50,446 nt of DNA from Opitutaceae bacterium. Its GTDB lineage: Bacteria > Verrucomicrobiota > Verrucomicrobiia > Opitutales > Opitutaceae. The stretch spans positions 1 to 50,446 of the forward strand of contig SXSC01000021.1 in assembly GCA_005792355.1 (NCBI GenBank), in the 5' to 3' direction. Below the pieces are notes generated by a model. The model made no database searches. It was not told the origin of the DNA and was given only the letters and a program-made list of their open reading frames with translations. The translations under genes were made by a program, and so were the position numbers. Below are positions 5,529 through 13,387 of the stretch, piece by piece. Each line of letters opens with the position of its first letter. The stretch's first letter is position 1.

Positions 5529-8009
5529 TTATTCATACACCAGCCACGCGGTCGCGGTCGTGGTGGTATCCGAGGAGACTCGCAGCCAGTAGGCTTGGAA
5601 GCCATCGGGAAAAACGTGCACCGTTGATTTCCCGGCGGGTACTTCGAGGGCGGCATATTCGACCCACCTGCCCGTGCCGGTGAGATCGATCGCCACTTTC
5701 ACACGCACGGTACGGGCGGCCTGGTGGGAGAGCGTCAGTGTCTTGCGGTCGTAACCTGTCATCAGATACGGATCGGAGGGCTGGCTCGCGGTCACGGCCG
5801 AGTCCTTCCAGGGACCGCCAACTCCGATCGGTTTGCCAAAACTCCACAGGTCGTCGACGGCGCCGACCCAGACGGCGGCCCGGCCGTCGGCGGAGCGGAT
5901 GAGGTGGCGATTGGCGTCCGGTTCTGCGACGTCGCTTGGGGCGGGGGCGTCGGCGGCGACGCCCGAGAGCACGAGCAGGCCGCGCCAGGTGGCGTAGTCG
6001 TGGATGCGGCGGTTGTGCGTGGCGATGGGCCGGAGCTTGGCGATGCCACCGGCGTTCTCGGCGGGGAGTTCGAAGAAGGTGCCGGCGGCATTGAGCAAGT
6101 CGCGCTCGGTGCAGACCTCGCGGCACACGCGTTCGAAGCCGAGCGGACCTTCGAGCCGGTAGTCGGCGCGGCCTTTGGGCAGCCGGAATCGTTGGCCGGC
6201 TTCGTCGGTGTAGATCACCGAAGCCGCATCGATGGCGATGGCGTCGCGCGGGGTGGCAACATTCGCCTGCATCCACGCGGCGGCACCGGCTTCGTCGCCG
6301 CGGCGGAGCTGCAGATCGGGACCCATTTCATAAAAACCGTCGCCCACGGTGACCCCGAGGGTTTTCTTCCCGGCGCCGCGGGCGTGGAGCAGACCGCCAA
6401 GGGGAGATTTGGTGGTGTCGCTCGCCAGGCCGGTGAAGCGCGCGTCGGTGGCGTGGGCGGCGCGGAGGTCGGCGTTGCGGTAGGAAAAGAACGCGGTGGC
6501 CTTGACGCAGTCGCGCGAGGCGCGGATGCGGATCCAGGCGCCCTTTTCGGCGGGAGTGAAAGCGGTCCAGGCGTAACCCGACGCGGGCACGTCGACGCGA
6601 CGCAACTCGGTCCACGTGCCGTTTCCGGCGCGATCGACTTCGAGCGTGAAGGTCGCGGGCGCGGTGGCGTCGTGCGTGAGGTGCAACATCCGCTGGTCGA
6701 AACCGGAAAACAGAAACGCGTCCGACGGTTCGCCTTTTTTCACGGGGTCATCGAACCAGACCGCGCCGCGTCCGATGGCCGGCCCGAGTTGATCGAGCTG
6801 CGTCGGCTCGACGAACCAGAGGTTGGATTGCGACTGGCCGGGCCCGGCGAGTTTGCCCTTCGCGTTGCGTTTGTTGAGGAACTCGCTCTTGGCGGTGTCG
6901 TCGCAGCCCAGTACGACGCGGTCGCCCCAGCGGGTGAAGTCGCCGATGACCTTTAGATAATTGGAGCGCGGCGCGAGACCGGAGGATTTCGCCGGAGCGA
7001 AATCCTTGGGGAAACGCCAGAACGCGCCGTGCATCGTCATCAGAAGATCCGTTTCGCCGATCTCACGGATGCGCGGCCACTCGGTGTTCCAGCCGTGCGC
7101 GCCGTCGTAGGAATGGCTGGATTTTGGGAGGCGGTAGGCGTGCCACCAGCCGTCGGGGCGTGAAGCCGCTCCGACAGTTTGCGCGTCGCGCACCATGAGA
7201 ATGAGGGAGCGGAAATCCCAGCCGATGGACCAGAGGGGATCGGTGGCGGGATTCTTGTTACCCGTGAGCCCGCCGGGGCCGGTGACCTCGGTGAACTGGT
7301 TGCGGCGGACGACGGACCATTGGTCGGCCTGGCCGTCCCACGAGGCGAGCACGCCGGAGGGAATGTCGGGCCGGGCCTGGGCCTCTTTGCCGTGCTCGCC
7401 GTTGTTGCCATAGACGAGCACGCCCTGGCCGGAGTAGAGGCCCTTGCCGTGGTAGCCCGGGAGATCGGATTTGCGACCGTCCTTGAGCTGCTCGTCGCGC
7501 CAGAGTTCGGTCACGGCCAACGTGTGAACGTCGACCTCGTAGAGACCCTCTTCCATCGAGGCGTAGTAAATCTTGTTCGCGGGATCGGTGAGATGGCGGG
7601 CGTTGCCGGTGGGGCGGCCGAACATTTTTTCGTAGGGAATCGCGCGGACGGCGCCTTTTGGGTCGATGGCGTACGGGCCGATGAAGAGCTGTTGCGATTC
7701 CGGGTGGATGAAACGATTCGCCGGCGTGCCGCCGATGCTCGCGGGGTGGATGGTTTGGCGAAGGGCCGAATCGAGGGAGTAAAGTTTATCATCGGAGCCC
7801 TTGGGGGAATGGGGCGAGTAAGTTACGACCCAGAGTTGGCCGGCCCACGGGACAACGGCGCCGGTGCCGCATTCGCTCCCGTTATTGAACATGGCGAGGT
7901 GCGGGTAGATTCCGCTGATCGAGAACGGCGCTTGGGATGGCGCCGGTGCGGCCGAGGTGCCGGCGGCGAAATTGAGTGCGAGGAAAATGAACAGGCGAAT
8001 GGTCCTCAT
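5529..8009 (-). CDS. Large exported protein, probable beta-propeller, function unknown
   Basis: This 826-residue protein starts at ATG 8009 with a signal peptide (MRTIRLFIFLALNFAAGTSA). Upstream in-frame codons lack coding character, so this start is preferred. The first half has spaced short repeats of the type LYSLDSALRQ, YEVDVHTLAV and VLASWDGQADQWSVV, as in exported beta-propeller proteins. Similar phrases recur at the C-terminus: VWFDDPVKKGEPSDAFLFSG and VGGPWKDSAVTASQPSDPYL, each followed by F/YDR(K/Q)-TL-L-H, suggesting an internal duplication of a domain that reports a value. I recognise no catalytic motif. Large exported proteins of this style occur in Planctomycetes and Verrucomicrobia. 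It stands alone on its strand, with a palindromic element just past its 3' end. No function is proposed. Confidence 0.7.
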   Translation of the reverse strand: MRTIRLFIFLALNFAAGTSAAPAPSQAPFSISGIYPHLAMFNNGSECGTGAVVPWAGQLWVVTYSPHSPKGSDDKLYSLDSALRQTIHPASIGGTPANRFIHPESQQLFIGPYAIDPKGAVRAIPYEKMFGRPTGNARHLTDPANKIYYASMEEGLYEVDVHTLAVTELWRDEQLKDGRKSDLPGYHGKGLYSGQGVLVYGNNGEHGKEAQARPDIPSGVLASWDGQADQWSVVRRNQFTEVTGPGGLTGNKNPATDPLWSIGWDFRSLILMVRDAQTVGAASRPDGWWHAYRLPKSSHSYDGAHGWNTEWPRIREIGETDLLMTMHGAFWRFPKDFAPAKSSGLAPRSNYLKVIGDFTRWGDRVVLGCDDTAKSEFLNKRNAKGKLAGPGQSQSNLWFVEPTQLDQLGPAIGRGAVWFDDPVKKGEPSDAFLFSGFDQRMLHLTHDATAPATFTLEVDRAGNGTWTELRRVDVPASGYAWTAFTPAEKGAWIRIRASRDCVKATAFFSYRNADLRAAHATDARFTGLASDTTKSPLGGLLHARGAGKKTLGVTVGDGFYEMGPDLQLRRGDEAGAAAWMQANVATPRDAIAIDAASVIYTDEAGQRFRLPKGRADYRLEGPLGFERVCREVCTERDLLNAAGTFFELPAENAGGIAKLRPIATHNRRIHDYATWRGLLVLSGVAADAPAPSDVAEPDANRHLIRSADGRAAVWVGAVDDLWSFGKPIGVGGPWKDSAVTASQPSDPYLMTGYDRKTLTLSHQAARTVRVKVAIDLTGTGRWVEYAALEVPAGKSTVHVFPDGFQAYWLRVSSDTTTTATAWLVYE

Positions 8010-8304
8010 GGGGACTGGAAAGCCGCGCGTGGTCTGGTTGGGAGGGCGAATCGGGCGCCAGCATGAGATCGGCCCGCGGCGAAAATCAACCCGGAGAGTG
8101 GTAAATTCGTTCACCGGCGAGGAGGCGGGCGGAGTCGGTTTCCGTCGTTGTCCTGAGCGGCTCAACCGGCGTGAGAATCAAGCTTGGCGTAAGTGCAGGC
8201 ACCGCTCTGAACCGGGCACGTATTGCACGTCCCAAGAACCGCCGGATGAGGGCAGGAAGATTTCTTTGGTCAGAAGATTCAGGTGCCGCCTGCGGCGCCG
8301 GCGG

Positions 8305-9186
8305 CTACGGCGGCGGGAGGTCGCCGTCGCGCAGCACCCGGCTGGTGCTGCTCTTCGTGGTGACGTGTTCAAAGCCGGGCTGCGGCACGTGCCCGCCCAG
8401 ATCGAAACGAAACCGTTTCGTCGCGGAGACCTTGCTGGCCATCGCGGCCAGACCATCGCGGCTGAGCGTTTGTCGACGCGGCAGGGCAAGCAGGATGCGG
8501 TTGCCGGCGCCTGGCACCGCGAGAATGTACAGGTCGGCAAAAACCTCCTGATAGGTGCGGACCATGGAGTCGTAGAGGGGATTGGACTGGCGGCTCCAGA
8601 TGTTGCCAATCACGACGCCATCCGGTCGGACGGCCCGCAGCACCGCCCGCAGGAACTCCTGCGTCGTCAGCGTGGGTGGCACGCTGTCGCTGCCAAAGGC
8701 GTCCAGAAAAATCACATCGTAGGGCTGGCGGGTCTTTTCGATGAATACGCGGCCGTCGGCCACGATGCCGCGCATGCGGCTGTCTTCGCGAAAGCCAAGC
8801 AATTCCTTCGCCACCGTCACGACGTCGGGGTTGATGTCGACGGCGTCGATGGTGGCCTCGGGATAGTATTGGCGCAGAAACATCGCCAGGGTGCCGCCGC
8901 CCAGGCCGACCACCAAGATGCGGCGCGGTTCACCGCAGAGCGCAAGGCCGGTGAAGGCCACGGGGGCATAGGGCAGCTCGAGGTGTTCCGGGTCGCCGGT
9001 CTTGACGACGCTTTGGCGGGCGCCGCCTTTCTCAAACCGCAGCGTGCGAAGGCCGTCCTCCTCGGTGACGAGGACCAGGCCGAAAGGCGACGTCTTCTCG
9101 TACAACACTCGTTGCTCGGCACGAGCCGGTGCGATCGCACCAGCGAGAAGGACGAGGCCAAGGCCGAGCACAGGGAGTCTTTTCAT
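8305..9186 (-). CDS. Exported spermidine synthase-like methyltransferase-fold protein
   Basis: A 293-residue protein from ATG 9186 with a signal peptide (MKRLPVLGLGLVLLAGAIAP then ARA). The mature part has the polyamine synthase fold: ILVVGLGGGTLAMFLRQYYP (nucleotide loop), DAVDINPDVV (acidic residue after strand 2), and DVIFLDAFGSDSVPPTLTTQ. The last matches the catalytic Asp loop region of spermidine synthases, though the usual DLTDP-type motif is replaced by DAFGS. That replacement is common in the speE-like group of unknown substrate, so true spermidine synthesis is unlikely. Export makes it more unusual, because the decarboxylated AdoMet donor is cytoplasmic. It is a single gene. Two related 19-base palindromic sites lie directly upstream. 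Confidence 0.75.
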   Translation of the reverse strand: MKRLPVLGLGLVLLAGAIAPARAEQRVLYEKTSPFGLVLVTEEDGLRTLRFEKGGARQSVVKTGDPEHLELPYAPVAFTGLALCGEPRRILVVGLGGGTLAMFLRQYYPEATIDAVDINPDVVTVAKELLGFREDSRMRGIVADGRVFIEKTRQPYDVIFLDAFGSDSVPPTLTTQEFLRAVLRAVRPDGVVIGNIWSRQSNPLYDSMVRTYQEVFADLYILAVPGAGNRILLALPRRQTLSRDGLAAMASKVSATKRFRFDLGGHVPQPGFEHVTTKSSTSRVLRDGDLPPP

Positions 9187-9193
9187 GATCTTA

Positions 9194-9270
9194 TCATCCA
9201 TTAATTGACAAGGTTCCCGGTGCTCCCGGAGCGGCGGGCGCTCCGTACCTGTCATCCATTGGATGACAAG
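9194..9270. promoter_or_regulatory. Two operator-like repeats upstream of the speE-like gene
   Basis: TCATCCATTAATTGACAAG (9194-9212) and TCATCCATTGGATGACAAG (9252-9270) are the same site twice, 58 bases apart. The second is a near-perfect palindrome TGTCATCCA-T-TGGATGACA. The first ends eight bases upstream of the start codon of the minus-strand gene, where a repressor would block translation or transcription. They look like binding sites for a dimeric regulator, though a decayed repeat element is possible. Confidence 0.45.
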
Positions 9271-9521
9271 TACCGGGAGGCCGGCTTACCTGGAAATTTC
9301 ATAGCCCAAGCTGGTTTTCGAGAAGGATTGTCGAGTTCACCTCGTACGGTCAGCCATGGTGCGGGAAAAAGGCTGAGTGGCCGTGAGGCATTGTGTCGAA
9401 AGGAATTTTAAGTTGAAGCGGCCGGGCGGCGCGCGCGGGGGCGGGAGACTGGTGGCGCACCAAGTGCAATTCGCCCCGGTCAAGCAATTCCTATTCGACG
9501 AGTTCGCCGGCCGTCAAGTCG

Positions 9522-9668
9522 ATGGCCGCCTCCGACCAAGCCCTGCTTTTTGCCGATCTGGGATCACGCAAGGTGGTGACCGATTTTTCCGGCGGCACAT
9601 TGTCGAGCGATGGCGGCGCGTTGCTCCTGCGCCAGATCGACGCGAGCCTTGGGCTGGCCCGCACTCTC
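9522..9668 (+). mobile_element. IS1380-family transposase, N-terminal stub
   Basis: The frame from ATG 9522 reads MAASDQALLFADLGS, then VVTDFSGGTLSSDGGALLLR and QIDASLGLARTL. The V-DFSGGTLSSDGG-LLLR segment is the conserved start of IS1380-family DDE transposases. Similarity ends at about 9668, after roughly 50 of an expected ~450 residues; the DDE residues are missing. The remnant abuts the 3' end of the SMP-30 gene (stop at 9714), so a deletion removed the rest. The IS left end should lie in 9300-9520, but I could not define a terminal repeat. Confidence 0.7.
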
Positions 9669-9713
9669 CGACAATCGAAATTGCTCCGACGAAATTGTGG
9701 GCCAAGCGCAGGC

Positions 9714-10601
9714 CTATCCCGCGAAGACATCGGTCGGAAATCCACGAGCGCCGACATGCGCAGCGAAAACAAAACCCGCTTCGGGTTGGGCCGTCCGTTC
9801 GGCCTCGGTGAGTTTGCACGCGGCGGTGGTGATGAAAAGCGTTTCGAGGCGCGGGCCGCCAAACGTGCAGGTTGTCACCTGGCCCGCGGGAATCCGCAAG
9901 GTGTCGAGCAGGCGCGCGCGCACCGGGTCCCAACGGGTCACACCAAACCCGCCCCAATGCGCGATCCAGAGGTTGCCCTCGACGTCGATCGTGCAGCCGT
10001 CGGGAAAGCCCGCGACGGTTGACGTGTCGATGGCCACGCGAGGGCGGGAGAGATCGCCCGTCTCCAGGTCGTAATCGAAGGCCTGCACGGTGCGCGTCGG
10101 CGAATCGATGTAATAAAGCGTGCGGTGATCCGGCGACCAGGCGAGGCCGTTCGAAACTGTCACGTGCTCGCGCATCCGCTGGCTGCCGCCGTCAGACGTG
10201 AATCGATAGAGCGCGCCCTGCTTTGGCGATTCGTCGAGCGCCATCGTGCCGGCCCAGAGCCGCCCACGCGGATCGCACTTGGCGTCGTTGAAGCGCACGA
10301 CGGTGGCGTCGTGCCCGGCCGGACACGCAAAGGGCGTCGTCTGAAACGACGCGAGGTCGAACCGATGAATTCCGTCCTGCAGCGCGACCAGCAGATCGCC
10401 CCGGGCCGTCGGCACGAGCGCGCCGATGAGTTGCCCGACGGGCCGGGAGAAAGTCGCGCCGGAGTGCGCGGCCGCCTCGAAGATCTTCCGGCCGAGAATG
10501 TCGATCCAGAAGAGCGACTCGCGCTGCGGGTGCCAGACGGCACCCTCGCCGAGAATCGCGGGGACGGAACGAAACAGGGAGACGCGAGGGTCAGTGATCA
10601 T
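9714..10601 (-). CDS. SMP-30/gluconolactonase family lactonase
   Basis: A 295-residue six-bladed propeller enzyme. ILGEGAVWHPQRESLFWIDI at the N-terminus contains the metal-binding Glu, RFNDAKCDPRGRLWAGTM holds the Asn-Asp ligand segment, VSNGLAWSPDHRTLYYIDS is the typical NGLAWS motif, and GFPDGCTIDVEGNLWIAHWG carries the catalytic Asp. Family members hydrolyse sugar or aldonic acid lactones with a divalent metal. It is the last gene of a five-gene minus-strand operon and begins four bases after the SDR stop, so it probably opens the lactone made by an upstream dehydrogenase. ATG 10601 is chosen; the longer frame to 10667 overlaps the SDR gene. Confidence 0.88.
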   Translation of the reverse strand: MITDPRVSLFRSVPAILGEGAVWHPQRESLFWIDILGRKIFEAAAHSGATFSRPVGQLIGALVPTARGDLLVALQDGIHRFDLASFQTTPFACPAGHDATVVRFNDAKCDPRGRLWAGTMALDESPKQGALYRFTSDGGSQRMREHVTVSNGLAWSPDHRTLYYIDSPTRTVQAFDYDLETGDLSRPRVAIDTSTVAGFPDGCTIDVEGNLWIAHWGGFGVTRWDPVRARLLDTLRIPAGQVTTCTFGGPRLETLFITTAACKLTEAERTAQPEAGFVFAAHVGARGFPTDVFAG

Positions 10602-10605
10602 GGCG

Positions 10606-11391
10606 TTATTTGGCGGTATAGCCTCCGTCGACGACGAGATTCGTGCCGGTGATGTAGGTCGAGGCATCGCTCAGGAGAAAAACGACGGCGCCGCTCACCT
10701 CGGGCGCGTCGGCCAGTCGGCCGAGCATCGTCATCTTGCCGTAACGTTCGACAAAGGCCGGTGGCTGCGGCTGCGCCGGGTTGTAGATGCCGCCGGGCGA
10801 GACCACGTTCACGCGGACTTTTTGCGGCCCGTAGTGCGACGCGAGATAACGCGTCAGATTGATCATGCCGCCCTTGTGAAAAAAATAATCGGGCGGCGCG
10901 GTCATGGTGGTGCCCTCGTAGAGCCAGGGGTTCATGCCGACGAGGCCGAGCATCGACGCGATGTTGACGACGCTGCCGCCGCCGGACTGCGCCATGGCAT
11001 CGCCAAGGGCGCGCACGATGGCGAAGAAGCCCGTGGCGTTGGTGTCCATCGACTCTTTCCACCCGGCGAGATCGTCGGACATCGTGCGCATCGGGCGGGA
11101 GACGGCGTTGAAGACGAGGCCGTCGATCCGGCCGTGGGCGGCGAGCACGCGGTCGCGCAACGCGTGGATCGACGGCTCACTGCCGAGGTCGACCGATTCG
11201 GCGTGCACCTGGCGGCCGGCGGCGCGTTCCGCGGCGGCGAGGGTTTGGAGCTTCCCGGCGTCGCGCGAGGCGACAATCAAGGTGGCGCCGCTGGCGGCGA
11301 GTCCGGTGACGAGCGCCCGACCGAGGAGGCCGGAGCCGCCGGACTGGATGATGATCTTGCCGGCGAGGGAGAAGGAGGGGGCGTCAGGCAT
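10606..11391 (-). CDS. SDR-family oxidoreductase (sugar dehydrogenase-like)
   Basis: A 261-residue classical short-chain dehydrogenase. The cofactor loop is GGSGLLGRAL (replacing the usual GxxxGxG, with a Gly-Ser-Gly start), NIASMLG carries the catalytic Ser segment, YFFHKGG the Tyr-xxx-Lys pair, and ITGTNLVVDGGY is the usual SDR end. The ~15-residue insert between the Ser and Tyr (PWLYEGTTMTAPPD) is longer than normal. The start overlaps the aldolase stop by eight bases. With a lactonase downstream and an aldolase upstream, oxidation of a sugar or hydroxy acid is likely, though the substrate is unknown. Confidence 0.88.
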   Translation of the reverse strand: MPDAPSFSLAGKIIIQSGGSGLLGRALVTGLAASGATLIVASRDAGKLQTLAAAERAAGRQVHAESVDLGSEPSIHALRDRVLAAHGRIDGLVFNAVSRPMRTMSDDLAGWKESMDTNATGFFAIVRALGDAMAQSGGGSVVNIASMLGLVGMNPWLYEGTTMTAPPDYFFHKGGMINLTRYLASHYGPQKVRVNVVSPGGIYNPAQPQPPAFVERYGKMTMLGRLADAPEVSGAVVFLLSDASTYITGTNLVVDGGYTAK

Positions 11392-12205
11392 ACGGCGAGC
11401 GGGCGGCGGGTCGCAGTTCGGCGGGCAGGGCGTCGATGTGGTTGCGGATGAGTTCGAGGCGCTGTTTCGCGTAGGCGCCGAGCGCGATCACGTCGGCGCC
11501 GATGTTGAAGACCTGATGGCCCTCGGTGACGAGATCCTGAAACGGTGCGTACAGACCGGCGGCCATCGCGAACTTGCCATGCTGGCGGGCCGCCGCGGCG
11601 ACGCGCTGGCGGGCGGCGACGACTTCCGGTGCGTCGAGCCGGCCCGGCTGGCCGATGCGATGGCTGAAGTCGCCGGGGCCGAAGAGAAATCCGTTGAAGC
11701 CCGGCACGGCGGCGATGGCCTCGACGTTGGCGAGGCCTTCCGGCGACTCGATCTGGAGGATGATCACGCGCTCCTCGTTGCTGTGCCGGAGATAATCCTC
11801 AATGGGCAACAGGCAGAACTGGCCGTCGATGTTGCCGCCATCGAGGGCACGTTTGCCGACAGGGCGAAAACGGACCCACTCGACGATCTGCCGCGCCTCT
11901 TCGGCCGAGCCGACGTGCGGCACGATGATGCCGGTGGCATCGGCTTCCAGCGGCCGCACATAGTCACTGTAGCTCCCCTTGGCGACGCGCACGAGGGAGT
12001 CGAGGTTGTGCACTCGCGCGGCCCGAATCTGGTTTTCGATCCCGACCCAGTCGTTGGGCACATGCTCCATGCAGAGCCAGACGGCATCGAGCCCGGAGAG
12101 GCCGGCGATCTCGACCACGCGCGGTTCGGAAAGATTGATTTTCAAAACCGCCGGCAGCTGGCCTTGGCGGAGAAGGGAGAGGATGCGACTGGAGCGAGGT
12201 TTCAT
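11384..12205 (-). CDS. HpcH/HpaI-family aldolase
   Basis: A 273-residue class II aldolase of the 2-keto-3-deoxy acid type. Landmarks are LDAVWLCMEHVPND near the start, VRVAKGSYSDYVRPLEADAT (substrate Arg and phosphate-like loop), GIIVPHVGSAEEARQIVEWV, ILQIESPEGLANVEAIAAVP with the metal-ligand Glu, and FLFGPGDFSHRIG with the second metal ligand Asp. Such enzymes split 2-keto-3-deoxy sugar acids into pyruvate and an aldehyde. The canonical 'W..D.EH' motif appears as WLCMEHVPND. Its ATG overlaps the stop of the upstream oxidoreductase (TGATG). It is the likely carbon-splitting step of this operon. Confidence 0.87.
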   Translation of the reverse strand: MKPRSSRILSLLRQGQLPAVLKINLSEPRVVEIAGLSGLDAVWLCMEHVPNDWVGIENQIRAARVHNLDSLVRVAKGSYSDYVRPLEADATGIIVPHVGSAEEARQIVEWVRFRPVGKRALDGGNIDGQFCLLPIEDYLRHSNEERVIILQIESPEGLANVEAIAAVPGFNGFLFGPGDFSHRIGQPGRLDAPEVVAARQRVAAAARQHGKFAMAAGLYAPFQDLVTEGHQVFNIGADVIALGAYAKQRLELIRNHIDALPAELRPAARSPYA

Positions 12206-13254
12206 CAGGAAAGTTCGGAGAGGATTTCCGCGACCTCAACGCGACGCGAGCCTTCAGCACGGCTGCGAATCCCCGCGATCAGGACGCTCATGAGCTCGAC
12301 CGTTTCGGAAAACGGATACGGGGCCACGCCGGTGCGCACGGACTCGATGAAGCTCACGAGCTGGCCGCGGAAGGCGGAGTAAGTGTCGGCGAACCGGATT
12401 GTCGTCTGCCCGGCCACGCCGCACAGGTGCAGCGTACCAAAGGTCGCGCCGCCGTCGGCGATCACGGGCAGCGAGACCTGCACCCCCGAGCGGTGGGTGA
12501 GGTGGGCGACTTCGACCAACGGCGGCGGGTTGCCCGACTGTCGGAGCGGGTTTACCCCGCGATGGTCGCCCGGCCCGGTTTCATCGCGGCATAAAGCCGC
12601 TCCTACAGCTTGCGACTCCAGCCGCACGGAAACAAACCCCGGGCCCAGGACGCGTGTGATCGGTTCGAGCAGGTGGATGCCGTAACGCTCCCAGGTCTTG
12701 GTGCTCACGCCGGAAATCCAGCGGAGGTCGCCGACGGCGGGGTTGATCGTGCCGGCGAGATGGGGTGCGAGTTCGGGGGCGTAGCGCAGTCCGCTGGAGG
12801 ACTGAATTTGCGCGCCCGCTCGTTCCCACGCGAGGAACATGCGCAGGTCCGCGACAGTGAGCGCGAGCGGTTTGTCGACGAAGACCGGCAGCCCGGCCTC
12901 GATGAACGGCCGCGCCCGCGGCACGTGATCGAAACCGTCATCGGTGGCGATAAACACGGCGTCGACGTGACCGATGACATCAGTGGCGTGCGCGACGACC
13001 TTCGGAATCAACGCCGCGGCGGCGACGCCGGCGGCTTCGGCGGGGGTGTCGGTCCAGAGATGCGTGACCTGCGCGCCGGGAATCTTCACGGAGCCGGCCG
13101 GCTGGGCACCGAGGTATTTTTGGATGATGGGATACGGGCACGCCGCCAGCGCGACCGGGTCGAAGCCGTTGATGATCGCCGACCACGAGTAAGGGTGTCC
13201 GTTGCCCGGAATCATGCCGAGCATCGCGAGGCGGAGCGGGGAGGAGGGAACCAT
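12205..13254 (-). CDS. Gfo/Idh/MocA-family oxidoreductase with an in-frame palindromic insertion
   Basis: A 349-residue NAD(P)-dependent oxidoreductase. The N-terminus (RLAMLGMIPGNGHPYSWSAI) is a variant Rossmann start, followed by AVFIATDDGFDHVPRARPFI and PVFVDKPLALTVADLRMFL, which includes the EKP-like catalytic Lys (here DKP). Between LESQ and LVEVAHLTHRSG the reading runs through a REP-like palindrome at 12538-12607, giving AVGAALCRDETGPGDHRGVN and a few more residues with no counterpart expected in the family. The frame is kept. ATG 13254 (MVPSSPLRL) is chosen; ATG 13281 would add nine residues. It overlaps the aldolase by one base. Whether the enzyme tolerates the insertion is unknown. 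Confidence 0.82.
   Translation of the reverse strand: MVPSSPLRLAMLGMIPGNGHPYSWSAIINGFDPVALAACPYPIIQKYLGAQPAGSVKIPGAQVTHLWTDTPAEAAGVAAAALIPKVVAHATDVIGHVDAVFIATDDGFDHVPRARPFIEAGLPVFVDKPLALTVADLRMFLAWERAGAQIQSSSGLRYAPELAPHLAGTINPAVGDLRWISGVSTKTWERYGIHLLEPITRVLGPGFVSVRLESQAVGAALCRDETGPGDHRGVNPLRQSGNPPPLVEVAHLTHRSGVQVSLPVIADGGATFGTLHLCGVAGQTTIRFADTYSAFRGQLVSFIESVRTGVAPYPFSETVELMSVLIAGIRSRAEGSRRVEVAEILSELS
12538..12607. repeat. REP-like palindromic element inside a coding sequence
   Basis: CTGTCGGAGCGGGTTTACCC (then CGCGAT) on the left and its imperfect reverse complement ATCGCGGCATAAAGCCGCTC (then CTACAG) on the right give a 26-bp inverted repeat around a GC-rich centre. Each arm is itself a short palindrome (GAGCGG...CCGC). 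The right arm read on the minus strand, GTAGGAGCGGCTTTATGCCG, is the sort of sequence found in dispersed intergenic REP families. It sits within the Gfo/Idh/MocA gene without breaking the frame. Confidence 0.75.
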
Positions 13255-13286
13255 GGAAGTCTGGTGGGATTTTCGATACATCTGCA

Positions 13287-13387
13287 ATTAACCGCAAGGA
13301 GCGCAAAGATCGCAGAGGCAGACAGGGTGCAGGATGACGGCGGCAAGTTGCCGGGCCCTTGTGCTCCTTGAGATCCTGGCGGTTAAT
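13287..13387. repeat. Palindromic element with TTAACCGC ends
   Basis: ATTAACCGCAAGGAGCGCAA at the left and CTCCTTGAGATCCTGGCGGT (then TAAT) at the right form an imperfect inverted repeat enclosing about 60 bases. It fills the gap between the two Gfo/Idh/MocA genes. Its right end supplies the TAA stop of the upstream gene (13383-13385). Confidence 0.7.

Larger units (their letters stand above)
9187..9713. other. Intergenic region with IS1380 remnant
   Basis: About 530 bases between the speE-like gene and the SMP-30 gene. It holds the paired operator-like sites (9194-9270) and the transposase stub (9522-9668). The 250 bases between them show no recognisable gene. Confidence 0.5.
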
